Source: Glo-17 sp964637835 (GTDB taxonomy: Bacteria > Krumholzibacteriota > Krumholzibacteriia > LZORAL124-64-63). From it: DNA of 64,000 bases. Shown piece after piece: positions 1 to 9,000 of this stretch; position 1 is the stretch's first letter; every line of letters begins with the position of its first letter. The notes under the pieces were generated by a model. That model was not told the origin of the DNA and did no database searches. It was given only the letters and a program-made list of their open reading frames with translations. The stretch covers positions 124,001-188,000 of the forward strand of contig CAZWYF010000001.1 in assembly GCA_964637835.1 (NCBI GenBank), read 5' to 3'. A program made the position numbers and the translations under genes.

Positions 1-374
1 TGGTGGGCGCGGTGGGCTGGCGCCTGGATCACACCCTCTACAACACCGCCCTGCTGGAACGCTACAGCGACCGCCTGCGCCTGGCCCTGGCCGGAGCCCA
101 GAGCGACGGCGTGCGCCTGGGCCCCGGGCAGTCGGTGTCCTGGTCGCTGGATCCGGGCACGCGGTTCAGCCTGCTGCCCCTGGCCGGCCAGAGCTGCGGC
201 GTGACGGTGGAGGGCGCGGAGTATCCGCTCCTCGGTGGCGACATCGGCACGCCGGACGCGCCGGCGGCCATCAGCAACCAGGTCGCCTTCGATCCCCTGC
301 TCATCCATGCGGGAGACGGCCCGCTCCTGGTGCTCGTGGATCGCGAGGGGCCGGGCGCCGCCGGCCGTCGCTGA
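1..374 (+). CDS. Thiamine pyrophosphokinase, C-terminal part (5' end outside window)
   Basis: This is the C-terminal ~123 residues of a thiamine diphosphokinase, the enzyme that pyrophosphorylates thiamine with ATP to give the cofactor TPP in the cytoplasm. The segment GAVGWRLDHTLYNTALLERY matches the family's GG-R-DH-x-N-x-L signature at the end of the catalytic domain. The rest (RFSLLPL, CGVTVEGAEYPL, AISNQ) matches the beta-sandwich thiamine-binding domain. The frame is open to the left edge, so the start is missing; the visible frame begins at base 3. The stop lies one base before the ATG of the symporter at 376, so the two genes are very likely one operon, which suggests thiamine salvage. 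Confidence 0.85.
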   Translation, partial: VGAVGWRLDHTLYNTALLERYSDRLRLALAGAQSDGVRLGPGQSVSWSLDPGTRFSLLPLAGQSCGVTVEGAEYPLLGGDIGTPDAPAAISNQVAFDPLLIHAGDGPLLVLVDREGPGAAGRR

Positions 375-375
375 C

Positions 376-1770
376 ATGCTGCTCGCGGCGGTCTATGGCC
401 TCTTCCTGCTCTGGATGGTGGTGCGACTGTTCCGCCGTCCGGGGGGGGGCGAGGCCGATTTCCTGGTGGCGGGCCGCCGCCTGACGCTCCCCGGTTTCGT
501 GGCCTCCCTGGTGACCACGTGGTATGGCGGGATCCTGGGCGTGGGCGAGTACGGCTGGTCGTACGGTCTCTCCAGCTGGCTGGTGTTCGGCGTCCCCTAC
601 TACCTCTACGCCCTGTTCTTCGCGCTGGTCCTGGCGCGGCGCGCGCGCCGCACGGCGGCGCTCAGTCCCTGCGATCAGCTCGAGCGGGCGTGGGGTCGTC
701 CCGCCGCCCTGATCGGGGCGGGGACCCTGTTCGTGATGACCGCGCCGGCGGCCTACGTGCTCATGCTCGGCGTGCTGGTGCAGCTGGCCACCGGCTGGCC
801 CCTGTGGCTGGGCGTGCTGGTGGGCACCGCGCTCTCGGTGGGCTACGTGTTCCGGGGCGGCCTGCGTGCGGTGGTGGCCACCGACCGCGTCCAGTTCGTG
901 CTCATGTTCGCGGGGTTCCTGATCCTGGTGCCGGCCTGCCTGCTGGTCCATGGCGATCTCGCCTGGCTGCGCGCCAACCTGCCGTCCACCCACCTGGAGG
1001 CCGACGGCGGCCTCGGCTGGCAGGCCATCGCGGTCTGGTACGCCATCGCCGCGGCCACCCTGGTGGAGCCCGCCTTCTACCAGCGGTGCTATGCGGCGGT
1101 GGACGAGCGCACCGCCCGTCGCGGCATCCTGGTCTCCCTGGTCTTCTGGATGGTGTTCGACCTGCTGACCACCACCGCCGGCCTCTATGCCCGCGCTGCG
1201 GTGCCCGACCTGGCCGATCCCGTGGCCGCCTTCCCCGCGCTGGCCGCCGTCACGCTGCCGGGAATTCTCGAGGCCCTCTTCATGGTGGGCCTGCTGGCCA
1301 CCATCATGTCCACGGTCGACAGCTACTCCTTCCTGGCCGCGGTGACCCTCGGCCGCGACCTGGTCTGGCGACGACACCGACCAGCGGGGGCCCTGCTGGG
1401 CGCCGAGGACGCGGCGAACCTGCGGCCGGTGCGCTGGGCGCTGCTGGGCACGGCCGTGCTCGCGGCCGTCATGGCGCTGTGGTCGGGCAGCGTGGTGGCC
1501 ATCTGGAAGACCCTCGGCTCGGTGGGCACGCCGGTGCTGCTGCTGCCGTTGCTCCTGGCGCACCTGGGTCACGAGCGTCGCGACGCCGCCGACGGTCGAC
1601 GCGTGGCGCGCGGCATGGTCCTGGCGGGCGCCACCGCCACGGCCTGGCTCCTGCTCGGCGGTGGCCAGCCCTGGCTCGGCGTCGAGGCCATCTTCCCGGG
1701 CTTGCTGGTCTCCGCCGTCGCGACCCTCGCTGGCCGGCCGGTGCGGCGGGCGGCGCCGGGATCCGGCTAG
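376..1770 (+). CDS. Sodium:solute symporter family (SSF) permease, possibly thiamine transporter
   Basis: A 464-residue polytopic membrane protein of the SSF family (PutP/PanF type). About twelve hydrophobic segments can be read. The first helices are followed by the diagnostic stretch ADFLVAGRRLTLPGFVASLV, then TTWYGG, which resembles the family's substrate and Na+ site region. The ATG at 376 was chosen because it sits one base after the upstream stop; an upstream in-frame start at 235 would overlap the kinase gene in another frame. Tight coupling to thiamine pyrophosphokinase suggests uptake of thiamine or a precursor, as proposed for ThiV-type SSF proteins, but substrate cannot be read from sequence. 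Its stop codon shares a CTAG tetramer with the convergent receiver gene. Confidence 0.85.
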   Translation: MLLAAVYGLFLLWMVVRLFRRPGGGEADFLVAGRRLTLPGFVASLVTTWYGGILGVGEYGWSYGLSSWLVFGVPYYLYALFFALVLARRARRTAALSPCDQLERAWGRPAALIGAGTLFVMTAPAAYVLMLGVLVQLATGWPLWLGVLVGTALSVGYVFRGGLRAVVATDRVQFVLMFAGFLILVPACLLVHGDLAWLRANLPSTHLEADGGLGWQAIAVWYAIAAATLVEPAFYQRCYAAVDERTARRGILVSLVFWMVFDLLTTTAGLYARAAVPDLADPVAAFPALAAVTLPGILEALFMVGLLATIMSTVDSYSFLAAVTLGRDLVWRRHRPAGALLGAEDAANLRPVRWALLGTAVLAAVMALWSGSVVAIWKTLGSVGTPVLLLPLLLAHLGHERRDAADGRRVARGMVLAGATATAWLLLGGGQPWLGVEAIFPGLLVSAVATLAGRPVRRAAPGSG

Positions 1771-2165
1771 TCCACCACCACCTCGCCCAGGTGCTGGTCC
1801 AGCAACTCCTGGAGCTTTCCCGGGTCGATGGGCTTGACCAGGTAGGCATCGCAGTTGGCCCGGAAGGCTGCCAGGACATGTCGGGAACTCGAGGTGGTCA
1901 TGAAGACCTTCGCGCCGTCGCCGAGCAGGATCCCGGCCTGGTCTTCCAGCTCGTGCAGGCGGGACAGCACCTCGGTGCCGTCGGTCCCGGGCATCATGAC
2001 GTCGAGACAGACGAGGTCGTAAGGCTGGTTCTCGGCCAGCGAGCGTTCGATCGCCGCGATGGCCTCCTCGCCGTTGACGGCCACGTCGCAGTGGCCGAAC
2101 GGCGAGAGCAGCTTGATCAGCACGGCACGTGAGACGAAACCATCCTCCACGATCAGGCTCTTCAT
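1767..2165 (-). CDS. Single-domain response regulator (CheY/Spo0F-like)
   Basis: A 132-residue stand-alone receiver domain. It starts MKSLIVEDGFVSRAVLIKLL (acidic pocket with E and D), has the phosphoacceptor region LVCLDVMMPGTDG (Asp near residue 56), a conserved threonine/serine in KVFMTTSSS and the switch lysine in YLVKPID. There is no output domain, so it should act by protein contact, as CheY or Spo0F do, or as a phosphate shuttle. No kinase gene is adjacent. A sigma28-like promoter lies about 50 bases upstream of the ATG (2216-2242). Its stop overlaps the stop of the convergent symporter gene. A longer in-frame extension upstream to 2933 reads through the lipoprotein gene in another frame and is not credible. 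Confidence 0.9.
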   Translation of the reverse strand: MKSLIVEDGFVSRAVLIKLLSPFGHCDVAVNGEEAIAAIERSLAENQPYDLVCLDVMMPGTDGTEVLSRLHELEDQAGILLGDGAKVFMTTSSSRHVLAAFRANCDAYLVKPIDPGKLQELLDQHLGEVVVD

Positions 2166-2215
2166 GGTGCGCGGTCTCCTGGCGGGGGTAGCGGGCGAGC
2201 CACGGGTCCTCCCGG

Positions 2216-2242
2216 GGATCGGCAGGCTAGGGGAAAACTTTA
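2216..2242 (-). promoter_or_regulatory. Sigma28 (FliA)-like promoter of the receiver gene
   Basis: On the minus strand the sequence reads TAAAGTTT, 11 bases, then GCCGATCC. The classical FliA consensus is TAAAGTTT-N11-GCCGATAA, so 14 of 16 positions match with the exact spacing. It ends 50 bases upstream of the receiver ATG. The AT-rich -35 element is conspicuous in this GC-rich DNA. Four other upstream regions in the window have the same layout. Confidence 0.65.
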
Positions 2243-2290
2243 ACAGGATCGCGCCTGCGATCGTTCGCGGCCAGCGATCCCGGCCGTCGC

Positions 2291-2812
2291 CTACTGCGGC
2301 GTGGTGTACGGCGTGTCGGGGATCTCGCTCTCCTGCAGGCGGGCCGCCTGGAGCCGGTCGCGCATGCCGTCGAGGACGGGCCGCAGGGTGCCGGGGACGC
2401 CGGCGATCTCCTGGACGCGGTTGATCTGGCCGAGCAGGTCGGGCAGGACGCCGTCGATGGCCTCGCCGAGTCGTTGCTGGGCCGGTCGGGGCAGGCGATC
2501 GGCCTTCTTCAGGGCCTCCGTCAGGCTGGCGTCGATCCGCTCGAGTCGTGGCGCGGCCTCCCGGGCCGACGGCAGGTTCTCCACGCCGCTCAGCACGGCG
2601 GTGGCATCCTGCACCAGGTCCATCACCTGACGGCCAACGTTGGTCTGCGGGGCGGGGGCATCGGCCCCGTCGACGCTGGCACAGCCGCTCAGCATGCAGG
2701 CCGTGGCCAGGACCAGGGCCATGAGCAGCATCTGTCGCGCTCGCGCATGGGAACGCGGCGCGGAATCGGTGCCGACGTCGGGGGATAGATCCCGGGAATT
2801 GCGGTCGATCAC
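2291..2812 (-). CDS. Lipoprotein of unknown function
   Basis: A 173-residue protein with a lipobox (ACMLSGC, Cys near residue 43) after a hydrophobic stretch, so it should be a lipid-anchored envelope protein. The mature part is predicted to be mostly alpha-helical and charged (for example LERIDASLTEALKKADRLP). I do not recognise a family. The GTG start at 2812 is chosen because minus-strand GGAAGGAG sits 8 bases upstream. This gives an unusually long n-region of ~27 residues before the hydrophobic core; an internal ATG at 2731 would give a standard signal peptide but lacks a comparable ribosome binding site. Confidence 0.7.
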   Translation of the reverse strand: MIDRNSRDLSPDVGTDSAPRSHARARQMLLMALVLATACMLSGCASVDGADAPAPQTNVGRQVMDLVQDATAVLSGVENLPSAREAAPRLERIDASLTEALKKADRLPRPAQQRLGEAIDGVLPDLLGQINRVQEIAGVPGTLRPVLDGMRDRLQAARLQESEIPDTPYTTPQ

Positions 2813-2846
2813 GTCGGGCGCTCCTTCCGCCGGGTGAGGATGGCCG

Positions 2847-2866
2847 ACCGGGGCCGTGGCCCCGGT
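2847..2866 (-). terminator. GC-rich hairpin between tag and the lipoprotein gene
   Basis: ACCGGGGCC-GT-GGCCCCGGT forms a perfect 9-bp stem about 100 bases downstream of the tag stop and upstream of the lipoprotein gene. No T-run follows, so it may be a weak or Rho-assisted terminator or an mRNA 3' stabiliser. Confidence 0.4.
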
Positions 2867-2967
2867 GACGCATCGGTACTCTCCGAACGTAGGTGGGATC
2901 GGCCGACCTCGCCGCCCGCGTGGGCGGTGGCACGGCCCCGGTCAGCCCGCCGGCGGTGACGGCCGGA

Positions 2968-3576
2968 TCAGGCCTGGACCTGGCCGTGGCGATAGCAATG
3001 GACCAAGTGGTCGTTCACCACGCCCACGGCCTGGAGGTAGGCATAGACGATGGTCGTGCCCACGAAGTTGAAGCCCCGCCGCTCGAGGTCCTTGCTCACG
3101 CGGTCCGACAGGGGCGTGGAGGCGGGGATCTCTCCCATGGTCCGCCAGCGGTTCTGCACCGGCCGGCCGTCCACCCAGCCCCAGAGGTAGTCCGCGAAGG
3201 CGCCGCGCTCCTCCACCAGTGCCAGCCAGGCGCGCGCGTTGCGCACGGCGGAGGCCACCTTCAGGCGGTTGCGCACGATCGCCGGATCGGCCAGCAGCCG
3301 GGCCTGGTCGGCGTCGGTGAAGCGGGCGATGCGCTCGGGGTCGAAGTCCGCGAAGGCGCGGCGGTAGCCCTCGCGCTTGCGCAGGATGGTCAGCCAGGAG
3401 AGGCCGGCCTGGGCGCCGTCGAGCAGGAGCTTCTCGAAGAGATGGCGGTCGTCGCGGGATGGCACGCCCCACTCGGTGTCGTGGTAACGCTGCTCCAGTC
3501 CGGTGCCCAGGCACCAGGCGCAGCGGGCCAGGCCGTCGTCCGCGAGCGGGGCGCCGGCCAACGGATCGAGGTTCAC
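2968..3576 (-). CDS. tag: DNA-3-methyladenine glycosylase I
   Basis: A 202-residue base-excision repair enzyme that removes 3-methyladenine from alkylated DNA. The N-terminal region RCAWC...RYHDTEWGVP...LFEKLLLDGAQAGLSW follows E. coli Tag closely, including the YHDxEWG zinc/base-pocket motif and the catalytic glutamate region. The C-terminus carries NDHLVHC, the HxxxC half of the zinc site. The start is a GTG at 3576 that overlaps the stop of the upstream DUF4870 gene as GTGA, so translation is probably coupled. The protein is ~15 residues longer than E. coli Tag at the N-terminus. Confidence 0.93.
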   Translation of the reverse strand: MNLDPLAGAPLADDGLARCAWCLGTGLEQRYHDTEWGVPSRDDRHLFEKLLLDGAQAGLSWLTILRKREGYRRAFADFDPERIARFTDADQARLLADPAIVRNRLKVASAVRNARAWLALVEERGAFADYLWGWVDGRPVQNRWRTMGEIPASTPLSDRVSKDLERRGFNFVGTTIVYAYLQAVGVVNDHLVHCYRHGQVQA

Positions 3577-3914
3577 CGCAGCGGCCCCATGCGCGCGAGC
3601 AGGCGGTCGGCCACGTCGCTCACCCAGGTCAGGCGGTAGCGCACGCCCTGCCAGGCCTTGACCAGCAGCAGGATCCAGAGGATGAGCGCCAGCAGCCCGA
3701 GGAACTGCTGCATCACCAGGCCGGCGCCCGGCAACGCGGTCAGGACCATGCTGACCAGCGTGATGCCGCCGAAGGTCACCAGCGACTGCATGGCGTGGAA
3801 GCGCACGAAGGCGCTGCGCTGCTCGACGAGCAGGAAGAACAGGCCGGTCACCCAGCCCAGGGCGTAGCACAGGGCGCCGGCGATGTTCTCCGGCAGGCCG
3901 GTGGAGGAAGTCAT
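3573..3914 (-). CDS. DUF4870 / Tic20-like small membrane protein
   Basis: A 113-residue protein with three predicted transmembrane helices. The start LPENIAGALCYALGWVTGLF followed by VRFHAMQSL is the hallmark of the DUF4870 (UPF0132) family, small membrane proteins of unknown function distantly related to Tic20. It precedes tag with a 4-base overlap, so the two are likely co-transcribed; the link to base-excision repair is unexplained. A sigma70-like promoter lies at 3948-3976. Confidence 0.85.
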   Translation of the reverse strand: MTSSTGLPENIAGALCYALGWVTGLFFLLVEQRSAFVRFHAMQSLVTFGGITLVSMVLTALPGAGLVMQQFLGLLALILWILLLVKAWQGVRYRLTWVSDVADRLLARMGPLR

Positions 3915-3947
3915 CGTTCGCCTCCGCGACGTTGGGGTTCGCGGGGC

Positions 3948-3976
3948 ACCATACCACCGATCGGCGACGACGTCAT
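3948..3976 (-). promoter_or_regulatory. Sigma70-like promoter for the DUF4870-tag operon
   Basis: Minus strand ATGACG, 17 bases, TATGGT, ending 33 bases upstream of the ATG at 3914. Four of six positions match in each box and the spacing is optimal. Confidence 0.45.
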
Positions 3977-4004
3977 CGCCCGGGGCCGTGCCAGGCCCGG
4001 GAGA

Positions 4005-4511
4005 CTACTGGAACGTCACCGCCACGGTGTAGGGAAGCTGCACCGGCGTGCCGCCGCTGGGCGTGGCCGTGGTGCGGTCGACGGTCAGGCTGGCCCCGAT
4101 CTCCAGCACCTCCGTGTCGGCGGCCATGGTCCGCAGGTGCGGGACCGGCCCCTCGGCGCCGGCGTCCGCCCAGTCGACGGTGAAGCTGCCCAGGAGGAGG
4201 CCGGCCGGCGGCGCGCCGGCCGTGCAGTCCACCGTCACGTCCACGCCGGCGACGCTGGTGACGCTGAAGACGCCCTGGCTGATGCTCGTCGCATCGGCCA
4301 CGAGGTGCGAGGCGTCGGTGTACGTCCCGTCCACCGCGGAGATCACCACGGTGCCGTCGTTGAGCACGAGGACGCCGAAGTCCAGGCCGGTGGTCTGGGT
4401 CAGGGTGATGCCCTCGATGAGCTCCACGGAGGCGTTGGTGGGTAGATCGATGGCCACGGCCGGAAGTGCCAGGAACAGGGCGAGGCTGGTCGATGCGAGG
4501 AACTTCTTCAT
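4005..4511 (-). CDS. DUF4402 domain secreted protein
   Basis: A 168-residue exported protein. MKKFLASTSLALFLALPAVA is a clear Sec signal peptide. The mature part begins with ITLTQTTGLDFGVLVL, the typical opening of DUF4402 domains, and continues as a single immunoglobulin-like beta-rich domain to TVAVTFQ. DUF4402 proteins are surface or pilin-like proteins of unknown role in many Gram-negatives. The ATG at 4511 was chosen over a longer 180-residue version because it gives a textbook signal peptide and has GGGAG upstream. A sigma28-like promoter lies at 4564-4590. It stands alone, flanked by tandem genes on the same strand. Confidence 0.8.
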   Translation of the reverse strand: MKKFLASTSLALFLALPAVAIDLPTNASVELIEGITLTQTTGLDFGVLVLNDGTVVISAVDGTYTDASHLVADATSISQGVFSVTSVAGVDVTVDCTAGAPPAGLLLGSFTVDWADAGAEGPVPHLRTMAADTEVLEIGASLTVDRTTATPSGGTPVQLPYTVAVTFQ

Positions 4512-4563
4512 GGCCGCTCCCGTCGCTCGCGGTCGAGACAGTGCCACCTGACCCGCCCGTCAG

Positions 4564-4590
4564 GGATCGGCTCGATACGGGGCGCCTTTA
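4564..4590 (-). promoter_or_regulatory. Sigma28 (FliA)-like promoter of the DUF4402 gene
   Basis: Minus strand TAAAGGCG, exactly 11 bases, GCCGATCC, 52 bases upstream of the ATG at 4511. The -10 element is identical to that before the receiver gene at 2165. Confidence 0.6.
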
Positions 4591-4672
4591 GGAAAAACTT
4601 GCCGGCGGGGGCAGATTCTTCCCCCGGCGCGTGCGGTGGCAGCCCGGGCGCGCGCCCGGCGACCGCGCGGCC

Positions 4673-5863
4673 TCAGGAGCCGGGCGGCTCCACGCGCAGC
4701 AGGCGCAGGGAGACCTCGCCCTGGTCGGTGCTGCGGAGCACGAGGAGAAAGTGGTCGTCCAGCCAGCGCCACTGGTCGCTGGCGGCATCGAAGGGGCCGG
4801 TCACCTGCAGCTGGTGGAGCCACCGGCCCTCGCGGTCGAAGACGTCGGTCCAGGTGATGGTGCCGGGCTCGGGGCCGGCGCCGCCGAGGTCCAGGTCCAC
4901 CCGCAGGCGGTCGTGCGCGCCGAGCCGCAGGCCGCGGACCACCGGGGCGGTCGGGCGCAGCCGCACCTGGTCGCGGCCCTTGTTCTTGCGGACCATGCGG
5001 GCGAGGGCCTGCTCGCGGCCGAGCTGGTCGCGGTCCACGGGCCGGTACTCGCGGGTCACGCTGCCGATCACCGCGCCGCTGGCGTCATGGTGGTCGATGC
5101 GGTAGTCGTCGCGGCTGGCCGCCACCCAGACGCCGCCCTGGCCGTCGGGGGCCCAGCGGGCGGCCCAGATGTCGTAGTAGTCGCCCTCGTCGTGGCGGCC
5201 CCGCGCGTCGGGTTCGGGCTGGGCGACATCCAGCTGGAAGAGCGGCGGGCCGAAGGTGCCGTCCGGGTGCGCGGGGGCGATCCAGTGCCGTTCCTGGACG
5301 CGGCCATCCTGCATGGACATGGCCGTCACGTAGCCCAGCCAGCCGCCGGGAGAGGACGCCAGGTAGGGCAGGCCCACGAACCCGCCGCTCCCGGCGGGAT
5401 CCTCGCGCCAGGTGGTGCGACCGGCCGGCGTGCCGTCCGACGCGTCGAGCCAGACCAGGGTCGCGGGGAAGATCTGCAGCAGGCCCACGCGGCCGTCGTC
5501 GGCCAGGACCAGGCCGCGCACGTCGCGCGACTCGCCGGGTCCGGAGCCCTCCCGGCCGAGGGTGCGCAGCCAGCGCCCGTCCGCCGCCGCGAACACCTTG
5601 CAGTCCTTGCTCTCGTAGTCGGCCACGTAGAGCGCGCCGTCGGGGCCGCGCGCGGCGGCCACCAGCAGGCCGCCGAGCAGGTAGTCGGCCGTCTCGCCGG
5701 GCGTCTCCCAGACCAGGGTGGCGGCCACCCGGTGCACCGCGGGCGGATCGGCCACGGCCGGCCCGAGGGCGAGCAGCATCACCAGGATCGCCAGGGGCAG
5801 GGCGCGGGGCGGGCAGGGGGATCCGCGACCGTCGGCCGTGGCGGGGCGCAGGGTCAGGGGCAT
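4673..5863 (-). CDS. Secreted beta-propeller (6-bladed, NHL-like) protein
   Basis: A 396-residue exported protein. The N-terminus contains a hydrophobic signal segment (ALPLAILVMLLALGPAVA, around residues 20-38). The remainder shows repeated beta-propeller strands such as GPDGALYVADYESKDCKVF, DGRWLRTLGREGSGPGES and RGLVLADDGRVGLLQ. These resemble the 6-bladed beta-propeller proteins common in FCB bacteria, whose substrates are unknown. The ATG at 5863 is supported by GGAGGAG 9 bases upstream. A possible promoter lies at 5937-5966 in the region shared with the divergent addB gene. Confidence 0.75.
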   Translation of the reverse strand: MPLTLRPATADGRGSPCPPRALPLAILVMLLALGPAVADPPAVHRVAATLVWETPGETADYLLGGLLVAAARGPDGALYVADYESKDCKVFAAADGRWLRTLGREGSGPGESRDVRGLVLADDGRVGLLQIFPATLVWLDASDGTPAGRTTWREDPAGSGGFVGLPYLASSPGGWLGYVTAMSMQDGRVQERHWIAPAHPDGTFGPPLFQLDVAQPEPDARGRHDEGDYYDIWAARWAPDGQGGVWVAASRDDYRIDHHDASGAVIGSVTREYRPVDRDQLGREQALARMVRKNKGRDQVRLRPTAPVVRGLRLGAHDRLRVDLDLGGAGPEPGTITWTDVFDREGRWLHQLQVTGPFDAASDQWRWLDDHFLLVLRSTDQGEVSLRLLRVEPPGS

Positions 5864-5936
5864 GGGACGGGTCTCCTCCGGCGATGGCGACCGCACGGCG
5901 GGCGGCGAGGATGGCGAGGCGGTGCGCTCGCCGCGA

Positions 5937-5966
5937 AGCTTAGCACCACCGGCGGCGGCCAATCAA
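5937..5966 (-). promoter_or_regulatory. Candidate sigma70 promoter of the propeller gene
   Basis: Minus strand TTGATT, 18 bases, TAAGCT, with TGC directly before the -10 (extended -10 form). It lies in the 179-base divergent region between the propeller gene and addB. Confidence 0.35.
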
Positions 5967-6042
5967 CAGATGCTCGCCTCCGGCCGCCGTGATACGCTGC
6001 CCGGCAACGTCCGCGGCGCTCGTCCTCCGGGGGAAGGCACCC

Positions 6043-9000
6043 ATGCCCTGGCACCTGCATCACCTGCCCCTCTCGCGGCCGGCCTTGCCGGCGGTGGCTC
6101 GCTGGCTGCTCGATCGCCACGCGGACGATGACCCGCTGGCCCTCGCCGGGGCCCGGGTCCTGCTGCCGGCCACGCGAGCCTGCGCCGAGCTGGGGGGCGC
6201 CCTGATCGAGGCGGCGGCGACGCCCGCCCTGCTGCTGCCGCGGGCGCAGACGCCCGCCGGCCTGGCCGCCGAGCTGGCCGGCCTGCAGGGCCGCAGCCTC
6301 GACGGACTGCCCGACGCGGCGCTGCGCCCGCTGCTGCTCGCCCCGCACCTGGCCCGGCTGGACTGGCTCGCCCACCGGCCGCAGGCCGCCCCCGGCCTGG
6401 CCGCCGAGCTCATCGACCTCTTCGACGAGGTCCGCCTCGCGCGGTGCGACGCCCTGGTGCTCGGCGGCGCGGACGACGCCTCGCTGCTCGCGGCCACCGA
6501 CCCCGCCGCGGCGGGCGTCCTCGAGCACGACCTCGCCCGGCTCCGCGAGGTGTGGGCCTGTTACCGCGAGCACGTCCCGCAGGACGCGGTGGACGTGCGC
6601 GTGGCCGCCCTGGCCGCCGCGGCCCGCCGCTGGCCGGGAGCGCCGCCGTCGCTGGTGGCCGTGGCCCATCCCGGGCGCCTGGACCGCGCCACCGCCGCCG
6701 TCCTGGCCGCGCTGGCGACAGCCGGCACGGACGTGCACCTGCTGGTGCCGGAGGCGGAGACGCCCCGGGCGCGCCTGCTGCTGGCCACCTATCGCGATCC
6801 GTCGGCGCCCGCCCATCCGCTGGCCGGCGTGCGCCGGCTGGCCGGCCGCCTGGGCGCGCCCGTGCCGCCGGCGCCGGCGTTCGCGGGGGAACACCTCGCC
6901 GCCCGTCTGGACCACCTCGCCGATGCGCGCGCCGAGCTCGCGGCCGGCGGGCCGGTGACGCTGCTGCCCTGCCGGGAGCCGGAACACGAGAGCCGCGTCA
7001 TCGCCCACCAGGTCAGCGAGGTCCTGGCCGCTGGCGCGCCGGTGCCCCGGGTGCTGGTCGCCACCGGCGACCGCGACCTGGCCGCCCGGGTCACCGCCCA
7101 GCTGCGCGACGCGGGCATCGACGTGGACGACACGCGTGGTCGTCCCCTGAGCGGCCTGCCCGCCGGCCGCCTGCTGCGCGACCTGCTGCGCACCGCGGTG
7201 GCCGGCTGGCCCTACGGTCCGCTGTTCGAGGTGCTCGGCCATCCGTACGTGCGCCTGACCGCCGACGGCGAGCGGCCGGGCCACGGGGTGCGCGTGCAGC
7301 TGCTGGAGGCCGCGGTGCGGCGGGCCGGTCGCGCCCGCCGGGGGCTGGCGTCCCTGCGGGCGGCGGCCGCGGCGGACGACGCCGTCGCCGGCGAGCACCG
7401 CCGCGGCTGGTCGCTGGCCGACCTGGTCGACCGCACCGCCGCCGCCCTCGCGCCGCTGGTCGCGGTGGACGGGACGAGCCCCTGGACCGAGATCCTCGCC
7501 GCCATCGGTGCGGTCTGGCAGGCGGTGGCCCCGGGGCGTCCCCTGGGCGGGGCCGCGGAGCCGGCCGCCGATCATGACGACCTCGGCGCCCTCGACGGCC
7601 TGCTCGCGGACCTGGAGGAGCTGGCGCCCTCGCTGCCGCCCGCCACCCTCGCCGAGGCGACGGCCGCCCTGGCCGGCCTGCTGGCCGGGATCGAGGTGCG
7701 GCCGCACCGTCAGCGCCATCTGCCCGTGGTGGTCACCGGACTGGTGGAGGCGCGTCTGGCCGACGTGGAGGTGCTGGTCCTCGGCGGTATGGGCCAGGAC
7801 ATCTTTCCCGGCTCGCTGCCGCGCCCCCTGCTGCTGGACGCCCGCGTCCGTGCTCACCTGGGGCTGGACCACTGGCGTGACCGCGCCGGCCGCGACGCCG
7901 AGCTGTTCCTCCGCCTGCTGCACGCCGCACCCCGGGTGCTGATCACCTGGCCCCAGGAGCGTGGGGGCCAGCCGGCGCTGCCCTCGCCCCTGGTCCAGCG
8001 GCTCCTGCTGGCGGCGCCCTCGCCGCCGGCGACGGCACCGGAGGTGGCGCTGCGCCGGCGCACGGTCCCGGACGCGGCGACGCTCGCGGCCCCGGAGGAG
8101 GTCTTCCGCGCCGAGCCCGAACCGGTGCCCGCCCCGGACGTGGCCCGCCCGCCGCGACTCAGCCACAGCGCCATGCAGCGCTATCGCGAGTGTCCCTACC
8201 GTTTCCTGCTGGCCGACGCCCTGGGGCTGCGGCGTCCCGACCCGCTGGAGCCCGTCTTCGACGCCGCCGACGTGGGCGAGCTCGCCCACGCCGTGATGCA
8301 GACCTGGCTCGCCCCGGACGGCGAGGCGGTGGCGGCCCTGGCGGCGGGCGACGATGGCCACGCCCACGACCTGCTCCGCGTGGCGGCCGACGCGGCGCTG
8401 GCCGCGCAGGGCCGGGACGTGCCGGGGGGCGCGGTGGCCATCCGCACGCTCCTGGACCTGGCGCCGGCGCTGGTGGCCAGCGAGCGCGCCAGCCTGCCGC
8501 AGTGGCGGCCGGCGGCGGTGGAGGCCGCGTTCCAGGTGACCCTGGGGCAGATCGCGGCCTGGCTCGGGGTTCACGACGAGGCGCCGCCCACGGTCCCCGA
8601 CGCGCACGCCGACTACCCGCTGCGCGGGCGCATCGATCGCGTGGACATCGCCCGCGACGGGACGCCGCGGGCCGTGGTGGTGGACTACAAGACCGGCCAC
8701 GTCCCGAGCAAGACCCGCTCGCGGGACGGGCGGGAGCTGCAGGTGGTCCTCTACGGACTGGCCGTGGAGGCGGGGACGGTGACGGGCCTGCCGCCCACGC
8801 CGGACGGCTGGCGCCTGGACCGCGCGGGCTACTACCGCCTGCGCGCCCCGGATCCCGGCCCGTCGTGGCACCTCGAGGGCAGCCAGCAGCTGGTCCCCGG
8901 GGCGCGCCGGATCCTGGAACAGGCCGCCGCCATCCTCGACCCCGCCCAGCCCTTCGCCCTGGTGCCGGACTGGCAGGAGGAGGACGCCACCGGGGCGCTG

